The notes beneath the pieces are model-generated. The model saw only the letters and a list, made by a program, of their open reading frames with translations, was not told the DNA's origin and did no database searches. This document shows, one piece after another, positions 1-7,718 of a stretch of 43,629 bases of DNA (positions within the stretch are counted from its first letter, which is position 1; every line of letters begins with the position of its first letter). Location of the stretch: contig JABFYB010000420.1 of the NCBI GenBank assembly GCA_013361475.1, positions 1 through 43,629 on the forward strand, written 5' to 3'. This DNA is from Hamadaea sp. GTDB taxonomy: Bacteria; Actinomycetota; Actinomycetes; Mycobacteriales; Micromonosporaceae. The translations under genes were made by a program, and so were the position numbers.

Positions 1-48
1 CGAGCCGAGGCGATCGTCAAGGCGCGGCAGGCCGGCCTGGGCACTTGA
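1..48 (+). CDS. C-terminal end of an upstream gene (partial)
   Basis: The first 15 codons of frame 1 read open and end in TGA at 46-48. The tail is basic and alanine-rich. A convergent gene ends shortly downstream at 71, which fits a real 3' end running in from outside the window. The fragment is too short to assign a family, and chance cannot be excluded. Confidence 0.3.
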   Translation, partial: RAEAIVKARQAGLGT

Positions 49-70
49 CCGGCGTGGCGGATCGGCGGGG

Positions 71-898
71 CTAGACGCAGGTCCGGTCGGCGCTGCGCGG
101 ATCATCGACGCGGCGGCTGCGGTAGATCTCGCCCTGGTTCGCGTCGGCTCGCCACGGCCGCGCGCGTTTCATCGCCATCTCGACTTCTGGGGCGTCACGA
201 TCCAGCGTCACGACGGCCGGTCCGTCCGCTGACGCCACGGAGCCGAGGCGGCTGCCATCGGGACCGAAGATCGCCGAGTTCATCAGGCCGGCGCTCGCCC
301 AGGGAACGGACATGCTCAGCCAGTAGTTGTTGATCGCGGCGTGCGCCTGCGCCTTGACCTGGAAGATCGAGTCCACCGGCCACGCCGACAGCAGAAGGCA
401 GTCCACACCGAGGCGCTCGTACTCGGAGAAGAGGTCCGGAAAGTTGATCTCCACGCAGATCGCGCAGCCGAACCGGTAGCCGTCGACATCGAACACCGTC
501 GGCTCGAACCCGGGACTGTAGAACTGGGTGATCTCGGTGTTCGAGCAGAAGCGCTTGTCGTATCGGGCGACGACCCGTCCCTCGTCGGAGATCACGTAGA
601 GGCTGTTGTGCGGCCGGTGCGGCGGAGTCAGCGGATGCGCCGAACCCAGCACGACCCACATACGGAGTTCCGCCGCCAGCGCGCCGATCTCGCCGATCTC
701 CTCCCGGACCACCGGCCAGTCGACGTCGTCCCAGTCGACGATCTGCTCCTTGGCGTATCCGGAAAGGAAGCCCTCAGGGAAGTGGATCAGCCGGACGCGC
801 TCACCGGCGGCGGCGCGCATCAGCTCGCGGGCTTGGCGACCGTTTGCGCGAGGGCCGGCGGTTGCGACGGGTTGAGTCGTGGCGATCCGTAACGTCAT
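71..898 (-). CDS. Nitrilase / carbon-nitrogen hydrolase family protein
   Basis: A 275-residue protein of the nitrilase superfamily, which hydrolyses amides or nitriles of small molecules in the cytosol. The Glu-Lys-Cys triad is visible: Glu42 in FPEGF, Lys115 in YDKRF and Cys148 in AICVEINFP. The length is normal for a single-domain member. An ATG at 898 is preferred over an upstream start at 1027 because AGGAT lies about 9 nt before it and the nitrilase fold begins right there (MTLRIATTQP). It is transcribed away from the operon starting at 1198. The substrate cannot be read from sequence. It may be a housekeeping neighbour rather than a cluster gene. Confidence 0.85.
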   Translation of the reverse strand: MTLRIATTQPVATAGPRANGRQARELMRAAAGERVRLIHFPEGFLSGYAKEQIVDWDDVDWPVVREEIGEIGALAAELRMWVVLGSAHPLTPPHRPHNSLYVISDEGRVVARYDKRFCSNTEITQFYSPGFEPTVFDVDGYRFGCAICVEINFPDLFSEYERLGVDCLLLSAWPVDSIFQVKAQAHAAINNYWLSMSVPWASAGLMNSAIFGPDGSRLGSVASADGPAVVTLDRDAPEVEMAMKRARPWRADANQGEIYRSRRVDDPRSADRTCV

Positions 899-1197
899 CC
901 GGGCATCCTGCCACGCTCGCCGGGCGACGCGATCCGGTTCGCCGGTTCGGCTTCTCACCGTGCGCCGGGCGGGCTGGGTGTCCTTCGGCGGCACCCGGGC
1001 GCAGCCGGTCGATCGGGATCCGACCAATCACGACGCGTACGGGGGAGTGGCCGCGCCCACCCCGGCGAACTGTGAGGGAAGGGTCGCCTAGCTGCGGTTT
1101 CAACTCCCAACGTGCCTCGTCGGCGGCAGCCGTGAAGGTCCCGATTCATCGACAATTGTTGGGGACTTCATCGGCGCCGACGAAAGGCTGACCTCTC
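899..1197. promoter_or_regulatory. Divergent intergenic region, nitrilase / membrane-protein operon
   Basis: This 299-bp gap separates divergently transcribed genes. Short overlapping open frames here look like shadows. An imperfect 18-bp palindrome centred on TCGGCGCCGA (1168-1185) lies 12 bp before the ATG at 1198 and could be an operator. I see no clear sigma-70 boxes. Confidence 0.35.
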
Positions 1198-1593
1198 ATG
1201 CAAAGGAAGCAGACGCTGCTGTTCGGCGTCGTCATGGCCATCGTGACGACGCTGAACTTCATTCCGGGCACCTCCGTCGTCCGCGACGGCACCAAGCTGC
1301 TGTTCGGCATCTTCCAGGTCGGCCCGGGCCTGGAGGTGCTGCACTACGCCATGGCCGCCGCGCTGATCCTGTTCGGTCTGCTCGCCCGCAGTACGCGGGG
1401 CGTACTGGTCACGACGGGCACGATCTTCGGGCTCGCCGCGATCGTCGGCTGGATCCAGGGCGATCACGTGTTCGGCCTGATGGACGTCAACGTCGCCGAC
1501 AACGCCTTGCACACGTTCTTCGCGCTCTTCCTGTTCACCCTCGCATTCGCGCTGCGCGACGCACCCCGCGTGCCCGTCGCGGTCCGCGGGTGA
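1198..1593 (+). CDS. Small integral membrane protein (DUF4383-like)
   Basis: A 131-residue protein with about four hydrophobic segments (roughly residues 7-25, 45-63, 70-90 and 105-122) and few charged residues, so it is very likely in the cytoplasmic membrane. The pattern resembles DUF4383-type actinobacterial membrane proteins, but I cannot confirm the family. Its stop overlaps the GTG start of the next gene by 4 bp, so it heads a translationally coupled operon with a metallophosphoesterase and a phosphopantetheinyl transferase. The Shine-Dalgarno upstream is weak. Function unknown. Confidence 0.7.
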   Translation: MQRKQTLLFGVVMAIVTTLNFIPGTSVVRDGTKLLFGIFQVGPGLEVLHYAMAAALILFGLLARSTRGVLVTTGTIFGLAAIVGWIQGDHVFGLMDVNVADNALHTFFALFLFTLAFALRDAPRVPVAVRG

Positions 1594-2468
1594 CCACCCC
1601 TGCCGTGGGCCGGTGGGCGACCGCCGGCCCACGGGCGAGGCTGCTCGCGGTGAGCGACCTGCACGTCGGGTACGCCGAGAACTGGGCACTGGTGCGGCAG
1701 CTGCGGCCGTCGTCCGACGAGGACTGGCTGCTGGTTGCCGGAGACGTCGCCGAGCGGCCCAGTGATCTCGAAGCGGTGCTCGGGATGCTGGCCGGCCGGT
1801 TCGCCAAGGTCGTCTGGGTGCCGGGCAACCACGAGTTGTGGTGCCGCAGGAACGATCCCGTGCAACTGCGGGGCGAGCAGCGGTACCGCTTCCTCGTCGA
1901 CCTCTGCCGGACGCTGGGCGTCGTGACGCCGGAGGACGAGTACCCGATCTTCGAGGGCGAGGACGGGCCGGTCCGGATCGTGCCGCTGTTCCTGCTGTAC
2001 GACTACACGTTCCGGCCGGACGGCACGACCGCCGCGCAGGCGCTGGCCGCGGCGTACGCCAGTGGGGTGGTCTGCTCCGACGAGTTCTTCCTCGATCCCG
2101 AGCCGTACGCCGGGCGCGCCGCCTGGTGCGCCGAGCGGGTCCGGTTGACCGAACGCCGGCTGGCCGCCCTCGACGACACCCCGATGATCCTGGTCAACCA
2201 CTTCCCGCTGGTGCGGCAGCCGACCGACGTCCTGCGGTACCCGGTGTTCGCCCAATGGTGCGGCACGGTGCGGACGGCGGACTGGCATCGGCGGTTCCCC
2301 GTACGCGCCGTCGTCTACGGCCATCTGCACATTCCCCGCCGGGATCTGTTCGACGGCGTGCCCTTCGAGGAGGTGTCGCTCGGCTATCCGCGTGAGTGGC
2401 AGGTCCGGGGGCTCCCGCACGGGTTGCTCCGGGACGTGCTCGCGCCGCATCCCGCGCGTACGCCGTGA
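1590..2468 (+). CDS. Metallophosphoesterase, probable phosphopantetheinyl hydrolase (PptH-like)
   Basis: A 292-residue calcineurin-like phosphoesterase with the usual metal-binding motifs: SDLHVG near residue 24, AGDVAER near 50, GNHELW near 78, NHFPL near 208 and GHLHIPRRD near 248. These should hold a two-metal centre. The GTG start overlaps the upstream stop by 4 bp (1590-1593) and the stop overlaps the next GTG by 4 bp (2465-2468). The next gene is a phosphopantetheinyl transferase. In Mycobacterium tuberculosis a metallophosphoesterase (PptH) is encoded beside PptT and removes the phosphopantetheine arm from carrier proteins. The same pairing here makes that role likely by synteny, though it is not proven. 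A GTG at 1650 is an alternative start. Confidence 0.88.
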   Translation: MTTPAVGRWATAGPRARLLAVSDLHVGYAENWALVRQLRPSSDEDWLLVAGDVAERPSDLEAVLGMLAGRFAKVVWVPGNHELWCRRNDPVQLRGEQRYRFLVDLCRTLGVVTPEDEYPIFEGEDGPVRIVPLFLLYDYTFRPDGTTAAQALAAAYASGVVCSDEFFLDPEPYAGRAAWCAERVRLTERRLAALDDTPMILVNHFPLVRQPTDVLRYPVFAQWCGTVRTADWHRRFPVRAVVYGHLHIPRRDLFDGVPFEEVSLGYPREWQVRGLPHGLLRDVLAPHPARTP

Positions 2469-3136
2469 TCGAGCGGATTCTGCCGCCGGACGTCGTCGCC
2501 GTGGAAGCCGTCGTCGACACCGTCGCCGAGCCGCATCCCGACGAGGCCGCTCTCGTGGCGCGAGCGGTGCCGAGAAGGCGGCAGGAGTTCGTCACGACTC
2601 GGCAGTGTGCGCGGCAGGCGCTGGCCCGGCTCGGCTGCCCGCCGGTCGCGATCGGCACCGGTCCTCGCGGCGAACCGCTGTGGCCGGACGGCGTCGTGGG
2701 GAGTCTGACGCACTGCGCCGGATATCGAGCCGCCGTCGTCGCTCGGGCTGTCCGCGTATCAGCTGTCGGCATCGACGCCGAGCCGAACGAACCGCTCGCC
2801 CCCGGCGTGCTGGACGCGGTGTCCTCCTCGGCGGAACGCGCGGACCTCGCACGGTACGCGGGCGTGTGCGTGGACCGGTTGTTGTTCAGCGCGAAGGAGA
2901 GCGTCTACAAGGCGTGGTTCCCCGCCGTCGGCACCTTCCTGGACTTCGGGCAGGCGAGTCTGCGGTTCACCGCGGACGGTGCGTTCACGGCGGAGCTGGC
3001 GGTGTCCGCGCCCGAGCGGGAGGCGAGCCGGGCGGTCTGGGCGGACGGTCGGCCACGTGGGCGGTGGATGGTAGCGGGTGGTCTGGTGCTGACCGCGGTC
3101 GTGGCCGGCGGACACGCGACAACTCCGCACTTTTGA
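2465..3136 (+). CDS. 4'-phosphopantetheinyl transferase, Sfp/EntD type
   Basis: A 223-residue transferase that moves phosphopantetheine from CoA onto carrier-protein serines, making the apo-ACP of a PKS active. The diagnostic motifs are present: VGIDAEP (Mg-binding GxDxE) near residue 100 and FSAKESVYKAW near 141, preceded by the GSLTHC segment near 79. The size and motif order match the EntD/PptT branch. The GTG start sits inside the upstream stop (GTGA), giving tight coupling to the PptH-like gene. It could serve the PKS at 9748-15003 or be the general enzyme of the host. Confidence 0.92.
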   Translation: MIERILPPDVVAVEAVVDTVAEPHPDEAALVARAVPRRRQEFVTTRQCARQALARLGCPPVAIGTGPRGEPLWPDGVVGSLTHCAGYRAAVVARAVRVSAVGIDAEPNEPLAPGVLDAVSSSAERADLARYAGVCVDRLLFSAKESVYKAWFPAVGTFLDFGQASLRFTADGAFTAELAVSAPEREASRAVWADGRPRGRWMVAGGLVLTAVVAGGHATTPHF

Positions 3137-3175
3137 AGACGCCGCGCGACATCGTCGTCTGTCTACATTCGATAC

Positions 3176-4009
3176 ATGAGTGCGATCGTGTCGCCCGGCC
3201 AGTGGAGCGCGGTCCGGGCCGCCTATGACGCCGCGGGGCAACGCTTCCTCGATCTCGCGGCCACCGTGGCGCCGCAGGCCATGGCTACGAAGGACTGGTC
3301 GGTCGCCGACACGGTGGCGCACCTGATGACGCTGTCGCGGATGGCGGTCGAGGTCGCGCGGCGGCAGTCGAGCCGGGCCGAGCTGATCGCCGCGACCACG
3401 GTCGACACGGTGGCCGGGCTCAACGACGCGCTGATGGGCGACTTCGCGACGCGCGATGTCCCGGTGCTGCTCAAGCAGATCCGCGCGGAGATGGACGAGC
3501 TGTTGCGGGTGACCGCCGACGCCACGCCGACCGACACTGTGGCGTGGCTGGGCGGCAGCCGGCTCTCGATCGCCGCCGTGCACGCGCACATGATGAACGA
3601 GTTCCACATCCACGGCCGTGACGTCGCCCTCGCCACCGGTACGCCGTGGGTGGTGCCGGCGGCGGAGGCGGTGCTGTTCTTCGACCTCTTCATGATCGGC
3701 ATCGTCCGCACGGGATACGGGATCCTGCTGGAGAACGGCATCGCCCCGCCCAAAGGCCGGGTCGCCGTGCAGTTCCGGTCGAAGTACTCGCAGCCGGTCA
3801 CGATGGTGGTGACCGACGGCGTGGTCTCGATCGAGGATCCAGGCCGGGACGTCGACGTCCACGTGCGCTTCGACCCGGCGACCCTCAACCAGATCATGTT
3901 CGGCCGGGTCACCAAGGCTCGCGCCGCGCTCACCGGGAAGATCCAGGTCTGGGGCCGGCGGCCGTGGCTGCTGCTGCCGTTCCTGACCTATGTGCACATG
4001 CCGTCCTGA
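3176..4009 (+). CDS. DinB/maleylpyruvate-isomerase-like protein with SCP2-type C-terminus
   Basis: A 277-residue protein. The N-terminal half looks like the mycothiol-dependent DinB-like four-helix domain: SVADTVAHL near residue 40 and the His cluster HAHMMNEFHIHGRD near 140 are candidate metal ligands. The C-terminal half (from about residue 185) resembles an SCP2 sterol-carrier domain. Such proteins are common in actinobacteria and are linked to mycothiol chemistry or detoxification, but the substrate is unknown. It follows the PPTase with a 39-bp gap. A second member of the broad superfamily is at 39359-40159. Confidence 0.72.
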   Translation: MSAIVSPGQWSAVRAAYDAAGQRFLDLAATVAPQAMATKDWSVADTVAHLMTLSRMAVEVARRQSSRAELIAATTVDTVAGLNDALMGDFATRDVPVLLKQIRAEMDELLRVTADATPTDTVAWLGGSRLSIAAVHAHMMNEFHIHGRDVALATGTPWVVPAAEAVLFFDLFMIGIVRTGYGILLENGIAPPKGRVAVQFRSKYSQPVTMVVTDGVVSIEDPGRDVDVHVRFDPATLNQIMFGRVTKARAALTGKIQVWGRRPWLLLPFLTYVHMPS

Positions 4010-4128
4010 TTGGAGCTGATCTGTCCGTTGCCTCCCCTCCGGCTGACCCGTTGACCAGGGTGCCGGAGTGAGGACGCTGGGTGCGTCCCGCCGGTGTTGT
4101 CGTTTTCCAACCCCGGAGGAGGATCACC

Positions 4129-4551
4129 ATGCCGAACGAAGACATCTGGCTCACGGTCGCGACGGACGTCATCGGCGGCGGCAAGCTGGACCTGATCGAC
4201 GAGTTGTTCGCCAGCGACTTCGTGGAGCACCTGCCGCAGCCGCCTGGCATGCCCACCGGACGGGACGGGTTCCGCCTGTTCTGCTCGCAACTGCACCAGG
4301 CGTTCCCGGACCTGAACCTCGACGTGGTGCACAAGTTCGACTCCGACGACAAGCACATCGGGCACGTGCGGCTGTCGGGCACGATGACCGGCGAGTTCTT
4401 CGGCATGCCGCCGGCGAACAAGGCCGCCACCTGGGAGGAGATGCACATCGTCCGGGTGGACGGCGGTCAGGTCAAGGAGCACTGGGGCGTCGTCGACCAG
4501 TTCGGGATGCTGCAACAGCTCGGGTTCGTGCCCGCCCCCGGCGGTCACTGA
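4129..4551 (+). CDS. SnoaL-like (NTF2-fold) protein
   Basis: A 140-residue single-domain protein of the SnoaL-like/ester-cyclase type in the NTF2-like superfamily. The family signature is visible as FVEHLPQPPG near residue 29, GMPPANKA near 88 and the C-terminal EHWGVVDQFGMLQQLG. Members include polyketide cyclases but also many uncharacterised proteins. The ATG at 4129 follows a GGAGGAGG ribosome binding site at about 4115-4122. It is convergent with the AraC-type gene and separated from it by a strong hairpin. A role in polyketide ring chemistry is possible but not shown. Confidence 0.8.
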   Translation: MPNEDIWLTVATDVIGGGKLDLIDELFASDFVEHLPQPPGMPTGRDGFRLFCSQLHQAFPDLNLDVVHKFDSDDKHIGHVRLSGTMTGEFFGMPPANKAATWEEMHIVRVDGGQVKEHWGVVDQFGMLQQLGFVPAPGGH

Positions 4552-4605
4552 TCCCGGACGCCCGCCGGGCCGCGGGCGCTCGAGCTGCTTACCAGACGTT
4601 TACGC

Positions 4606-4635
4606 CGCTGAGGGCCGGGCCGGCGGCCCTCAGCG
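4606..4635. terminator. Bidirectional hairpin terminator
   Basis: A perfect 11-bp stem (4606-4616 with 4625-4635; arm CGCTGAGGGCC) with an 8-nt loop lies between the convergent genes ending at 4551 and 4641. There is no clear U-tract, as is common in actinobacteria. Confidence 0.7.
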
Positions 4636-4640
4636 TACGG

Positions 4641-5444
4641 TCACCGGATCGACCGGTCGGGACGGCGCATCCGCTGCTGCCCGATCCGTTCGAGGGCGGC
4701 GGTGCGTACGTCGAGCAGCGCCATGAGAACTGGTGGGTCCATCGACCCCATCGAGCGCAGCTGGACCTCGACGCCTTCGATGGACGCCTCCTGGCGTACG
4801 GCGACGGGGCCGAGCGTGGCGGCGGCGAGCTGGTCAGCGCCGGGGGTGCCCGGCCGGGCCGTCTCGGTTCCGGCCGGCACAGAGTGCACCAGCAGGTACC
4901 ACATGCCCGGTGGCACCTTCTCCAGCAGGAACGGCCCGGCGCCCGCCAGCACCGTGCAGCTGACCGGCCGGCCTTCGGGGATGCGGTCGCGGAACAACCC
5001 GGCGAAGATCAGCTCGTCGCGCTCCGGGGTCGCCGAACGGATGACGCCACGCATGGATCCGGTCGCGACTCCGACGGCGTGGTTGGGACAGGTCGTCTCG
5101 ATGTATGGCGTGACGCCCTGTTGCCGGCGATAAGTGGTGGGGGACAGGCCGACGCTGCGGGTGAAGCGGGTGCTGAAGGTGCCGACGCTGGTGTAGCCGA
5201 CGCGCAGGCTGATGTCCGCGATGTTGTACGAGGTGGACACCAGCAACTGCTTGGCCCGCTGCAGACGCAGCGCCGACAGGAACCGGCCGGGCGACAGCCC
5301 GGTCACCCGCTGGAAGATGCGGGAGAAGTGGAACTTGCTGAACATGGCGACCTTGGCCATGTCGTCGATGGTCAGCTGTTCGTCCAAATTGTCGCGCATC
5401 ACCGCGATCACCCGTTCGACGGCTCTTTCCGCCGCATTATCCAT
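4641..5444 (-). CDS. AraC-family transcriptional regulator
   Basis: A 267-residue regulator with an N-terminal AraC-type double helix-turn-helix at about residues 8-105: the first helix region is LTIDDMAKVAMFSKFHFSR and the second NIADISLRVGYTSVGTFST. A C-terminal domain of about 150 residues may bind an effector. This Rob-like order is the reverse of classic AraC. The ATG at 5444 has AAGGAGG 6 nt upstream, so it is preferred to an in-frame start at 5564. It reads toward the SnoaL-like gene and away from a long non-coding stretch. Its targets are unknown; the nearby cluster genes are candidates. Confidence 0.88.
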   Translation of the reverse strand: MDNAAERAVERVIAVMRDNLDEQLTIDDMAKVAMFSKFHFSRIFQRVTGLSPGRFLSALRLQRAKQLLVSTSYNIADISLRVGYTSVGTFSTRFTRSVGLSPTTYRRQQGVTPYIETTCPNHAVGVATGSMRGVIRSATPERDELIFAGLFRDRIPEGRPVSCTVLAGAGPFLLEKVPPGMWYLLVHSVPAGTETARPGTPGADQLAAATLGPVAVRQEASIEGVEVQLRSMGSMDPPVLMALLDVRTAALERIGQQRMRRPDRSIR

Positions 5445-6113
5445 GACGCCTCCTTGGCCTTTTAGGCATCCCGACGTGCGGTACCCGTGTACCGGAAACG
5501 GAGCGTCCAGAACCAATTCACCGGCGATTATCCAGCCGCTCCCACCACGGCTGGACAACGCCATTGAAGGCTCTTTCGAGGTCTTATTCCCACCTCTGTT
5601 CCGTGTGTCCCCCCGGTAGTGCGCAAAGGTGACCGCAGTTAACCTGCGAGTAGCTTTCGGATCCCGATCGCCGCTCCGCCATCGGTCCAGTGATGGAACC
5701 AGATGTTACGGAGCGCGGGCGCGCTTAAGCAACGAGTCAGTGCTACAGAATGGTACGGATGTCCCGTATCGTGGGATGAATCGCTGCGGTACTGCTCTGA
5801 ACTGCTCACTCATCCCTGGTCGTTCGCTCCGCTCTGGAAAGTGAGCAACATTTTGGAGAGGGGATAGCGGGTATCGCAGTTATCCGTTTTCGTCACGCAT
5901 CGCATCGGCGAATGGGGACAGGCTCCGCTGAATAGACCATTGTGGCTGGTCGGGAGCGCTCCATTCGCCACGCTGAGTGATCCGCGCAAGATGCATATTG
6001 CGAATGTGTTGCGACCGGGATCCACCGACCGCCGGGCGCGCCGGAAAAGCGCCTTCTCGCGGTTGCCCGCGGGCGCGATCCGTGCTCTATTCGGCGAACG
6101 AGTCCGCCGCCGC
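5445..6113. other. 669-bp stretch without a convincing gene
   Basis: Short open frames on both strands lack high-GC third-position bias and ribosome binding sites, and the stretch is visibly richer in A+T than its neighbours. It contains the upstream region of the AraC-type gene. At 5988-5994 there is a minus-strand GCATCTT followed by a GCGCGGAT-like tail, a degenerate match to the operator-like motif found elsewhere in the window. A small-RNA gene or a decayed gene cannot be excluded. Confidence 0.5.
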
Positions 6114-6446
6114 TCACATCTCCAGACCGGACGAACCCATGACCGGCCGCACCTCCACGCCGGCCGTGTACGCGTCGGGGAACCACCCCGCGATCTCGGC
6201 CGCCCGATCCCGCGACTCGCAGTCGACCACGACGAAGGCGACCAGATGCGCCAGCCCCTGCGGAAACGGGCCCTCCACCGCGGCGAGCACGCCGTCGTGG
6301 AGCCGGATCGTCGACGCGGTGACCGGATCGGCCAGCGCGCGGGCGTCGATCAGCTCACCCGACTCCGCGATCTCGCGCAGCAGCGGATCGAACTCGCCGA
6401 TCCGGCCGTCCCCGGGATTGCCGTAGATCATGATCACGTACTTCAC
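6114..6446 (-). CDS. YCII-related (DGPF-type) protein
   Basis: A 110-residue YCII-family protein starting KYVIMIYGN, with the characteristic VEGPFPQG segment (the DGPF-like motif) near residue 58. YCII/DGPF proteins are the usual genomic partners of ECF42 sigma factors. This copy has no sigma gene beside it. The GTG start at 6446 follows GGAGGG with about 8 nt spacing. An ECF42-type promoter (6496-6522, minus strand) lies about 50 bp upstream, so it is probably controlled in trans by the sigma factor at 32472. Its biochemical role is unknown. Confidence 0.85.
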   Translation of the reverse strand: MKYVIMIYGNPGDGRIGEFDPLLREIAESGELIDARALADPVTASTIRLHDGVLAAVEGPFPQGLAHLVAFVVVDCESRDRAAEIAGWFPDAYTAGVEVRPVMGSSGLEM

Positions 6447-6495
6447 CGCGCTCCCTCCGGTCCGGCCACTCGCGTGAAGTCCTCCCGTAGATAAG

Positions 6496-6522
6496 TCGGA
6501 GCCGGGCAGCCGATCTCGACAT
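6496..6522 (-). promoter_or_regulatory. Predicted ECF42-type promoter of the YCII gene
   Basis: On the minus strand TGTCGA (6517-6522) and CGAC (6496-6499) are separated by 17 nt. This is the same spacing as at the YCII-sigma operon, the DUF899 gene and the MFS gene at 15554. The CGAC box is 50 bp from the GTG start at 6446. Confidence 0.75.
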
Positions 6523-6548
6523 CCGCCGCCGGTCCGGTTTGCGAACCC

Positions 6549-6568
6549 TTGCGCATTCGCGAAGAAGA
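6549..6568 (-). promoter_or_regulatory. Partial copy of the CTTC-N3-RATGCG motif
   Basis: The minus strand carries CTTC, GCG, AATGCG (6552-6564), matching the core of the motif seen near 9507, 21616 and 41250, but the leading GCAT is absent. It lies 49 bp before the methyltransferase ATG in the divergent YCII/methyltransferase region. Confidence 0.35.
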
Positions 6569-6616
6569 GCACCCGCCTCAAGCCGCCTACGCTGGCGGCG
6601 AACGAGGGAGACGTCG

Positions 6617-7642
6617 ATGAATCAACCCACGCGGCCGCGCCGCGGCCTGCGCGCGATGGCGGATCTGGCCACCCCCATGGCGCTCCGCGTCGCCGCCACG
6701 TTGCGGCTCGCCGACCACGTCGCGGCGGGGCGGCGTACGCCGGAAGCCATCGCCACGGCGTGCGGAGTCCACTCCGGCGCCCTCGACCGGCTGCTACGCC
6801 ACCTCGTCACCATCGGACTGTTCACCCGGGACGGAAGCGGGGCGTACGCCACCACCGAACTCGGCGACCAGTTGCGCGACGACCACCCGGCCGGGCGGCG
6901 CAAATGGCTCGACATCACCGGTGCGGTCGGCCGCGGCGACCTGAGCTTCGTCGACCTCGCGTACTCGATCCGGACCGGCGAACCGGCGTACCCGGTGCGC
7001 TACGGCACGCCCTTCTGGGACGACCTGGCCGCCGACCCGGCCCTGTCGGGCACCTTCGACGAGCTCATGGACCACCACATCGACCTCGACAACGACGGCG
7101 TCGCCGAGGCGTACCCGTGGGCGGACCTGGGGCATGTGGTCGACGTCGGCGGCGGCAACGGCAAACTCCTGAGCACGCTGCTGACCCGCCACGGCGGGCT
7201 GCGCGGCACCCTCGTCGACCTGCCCGGCCCCGCTGAGCGCGCGCGCAAGACACTGCACGATCACGGCCTAGCCGACCGCGCCGAGGTACGCCCCGGCAGC
7301 TTCTTCGACCCGCTGCCACCGGGAGCGGGCGGTTACATCCTCTCGGCGATCATCCACGACTGGGACGACGATTCGGCCGCCGCCATTCTCCGCCGGTGTG
7401 CCGAGGCCGCCGCGCTTTCGACTGCCGCGCCCGGTGTCGTGCTCGTCATCGAGGCAGTGGGCGCCGACGGCGAAACCCCGGACACGGCGATGGACCTGCG
7501 GATGCTCACCTACTACGGCGGCGCGGAACGAGGCGTCACCGCGATCGGCGCGCTCGCCGGCCGGGCCGGACTGGCCGTGCGGCGAGTGTGGCCGGTGGAA
7601 CGCGGCTCGTTCATGTCGATTGTGGAGCTCGGCGTTCGCTGA
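6617..7642 (+). CDS. SAM-dependent O-methyltransferase (NcsB1-like)
   Basis: A 341-residue class I methyltransferase of the plant-COMT/actinobacterial O-methyltransferase family. An N-terminal winged-helix dimerisation domain spans about residues 1-100. The SAM site VVDVGGGNGKLL is near 173-184, and HDWDDD near 250 contains the expected catalytic His. Family members methylate phenolic hydroxyls of polyketides; NcsB1 of neocarzinostatin methylates the naphthoic acid. With the aryl ligase and the aromatic PKS next door, the likely substrate is the aromatic acid or its hydroxylated derivative (inference). The ATG at 6617 follows GAGGGAG. It is convergent with the ligase. Confidence 0.88.
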   Translation: MNQPTRPRRGLRAMADLATPMALRVAATLRLADHVAAGRRTPEAIATACGVHSGALDRLLRHLVTIGLFTRDGSGAYATTELGDQLRDDHPAGRRKWLDITGAVGRGDLSFVDLAYSIRTGEPAYPVRYGTPFWDDLAADPALSGTFDELMDHHIDLDNDGVAEAYPWADLGHVVDVGGGNGKLLSTLLTRHGGLRGTLVDLPGPAERARKTLHDHGLADRAEVRPGSFFDPLPPGAGGYILSAIIHDWDDDSAAAILRRCAEAAALSTAAPGVVLVIEAVGADGETPDTAMDLRMLTYYGGAERGVTAIGALAGRAGLAVRRVWPVERGSFMSIVELGVR

Positions 7643-7660
7643 GCCGCTCTGCCGGGTCGA

Positions 7661-7706
7661 CGCGGCGGGCCCGGTCGCGGGGTCAGCGCGGCGGGCCCGG
7701 TCGCGG
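7661..7706. repeat. 26-bp tandem repeat, 1.8 copies
   Basis: A 20-bp identical block (CGCGGCGGGCCCGGTCGCGG) occurs at 7661-7680 and again at 7687-7706 with a 26-bp period. It fills the gap between the convergent methyltransferase and ligase genes. The blocks are rich in self-complementary GGGCCC and could act in termination. Confidence 0.6.
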
Positions 7707-7718
7707 CGGCGCGTGGGG

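Noticed and set aside
5629-6025. Short open frames on both strands in the AraC upstream region
   Set aside because: No third-position G+C bias, no ribosome binding site and no recognisable protein pattern.
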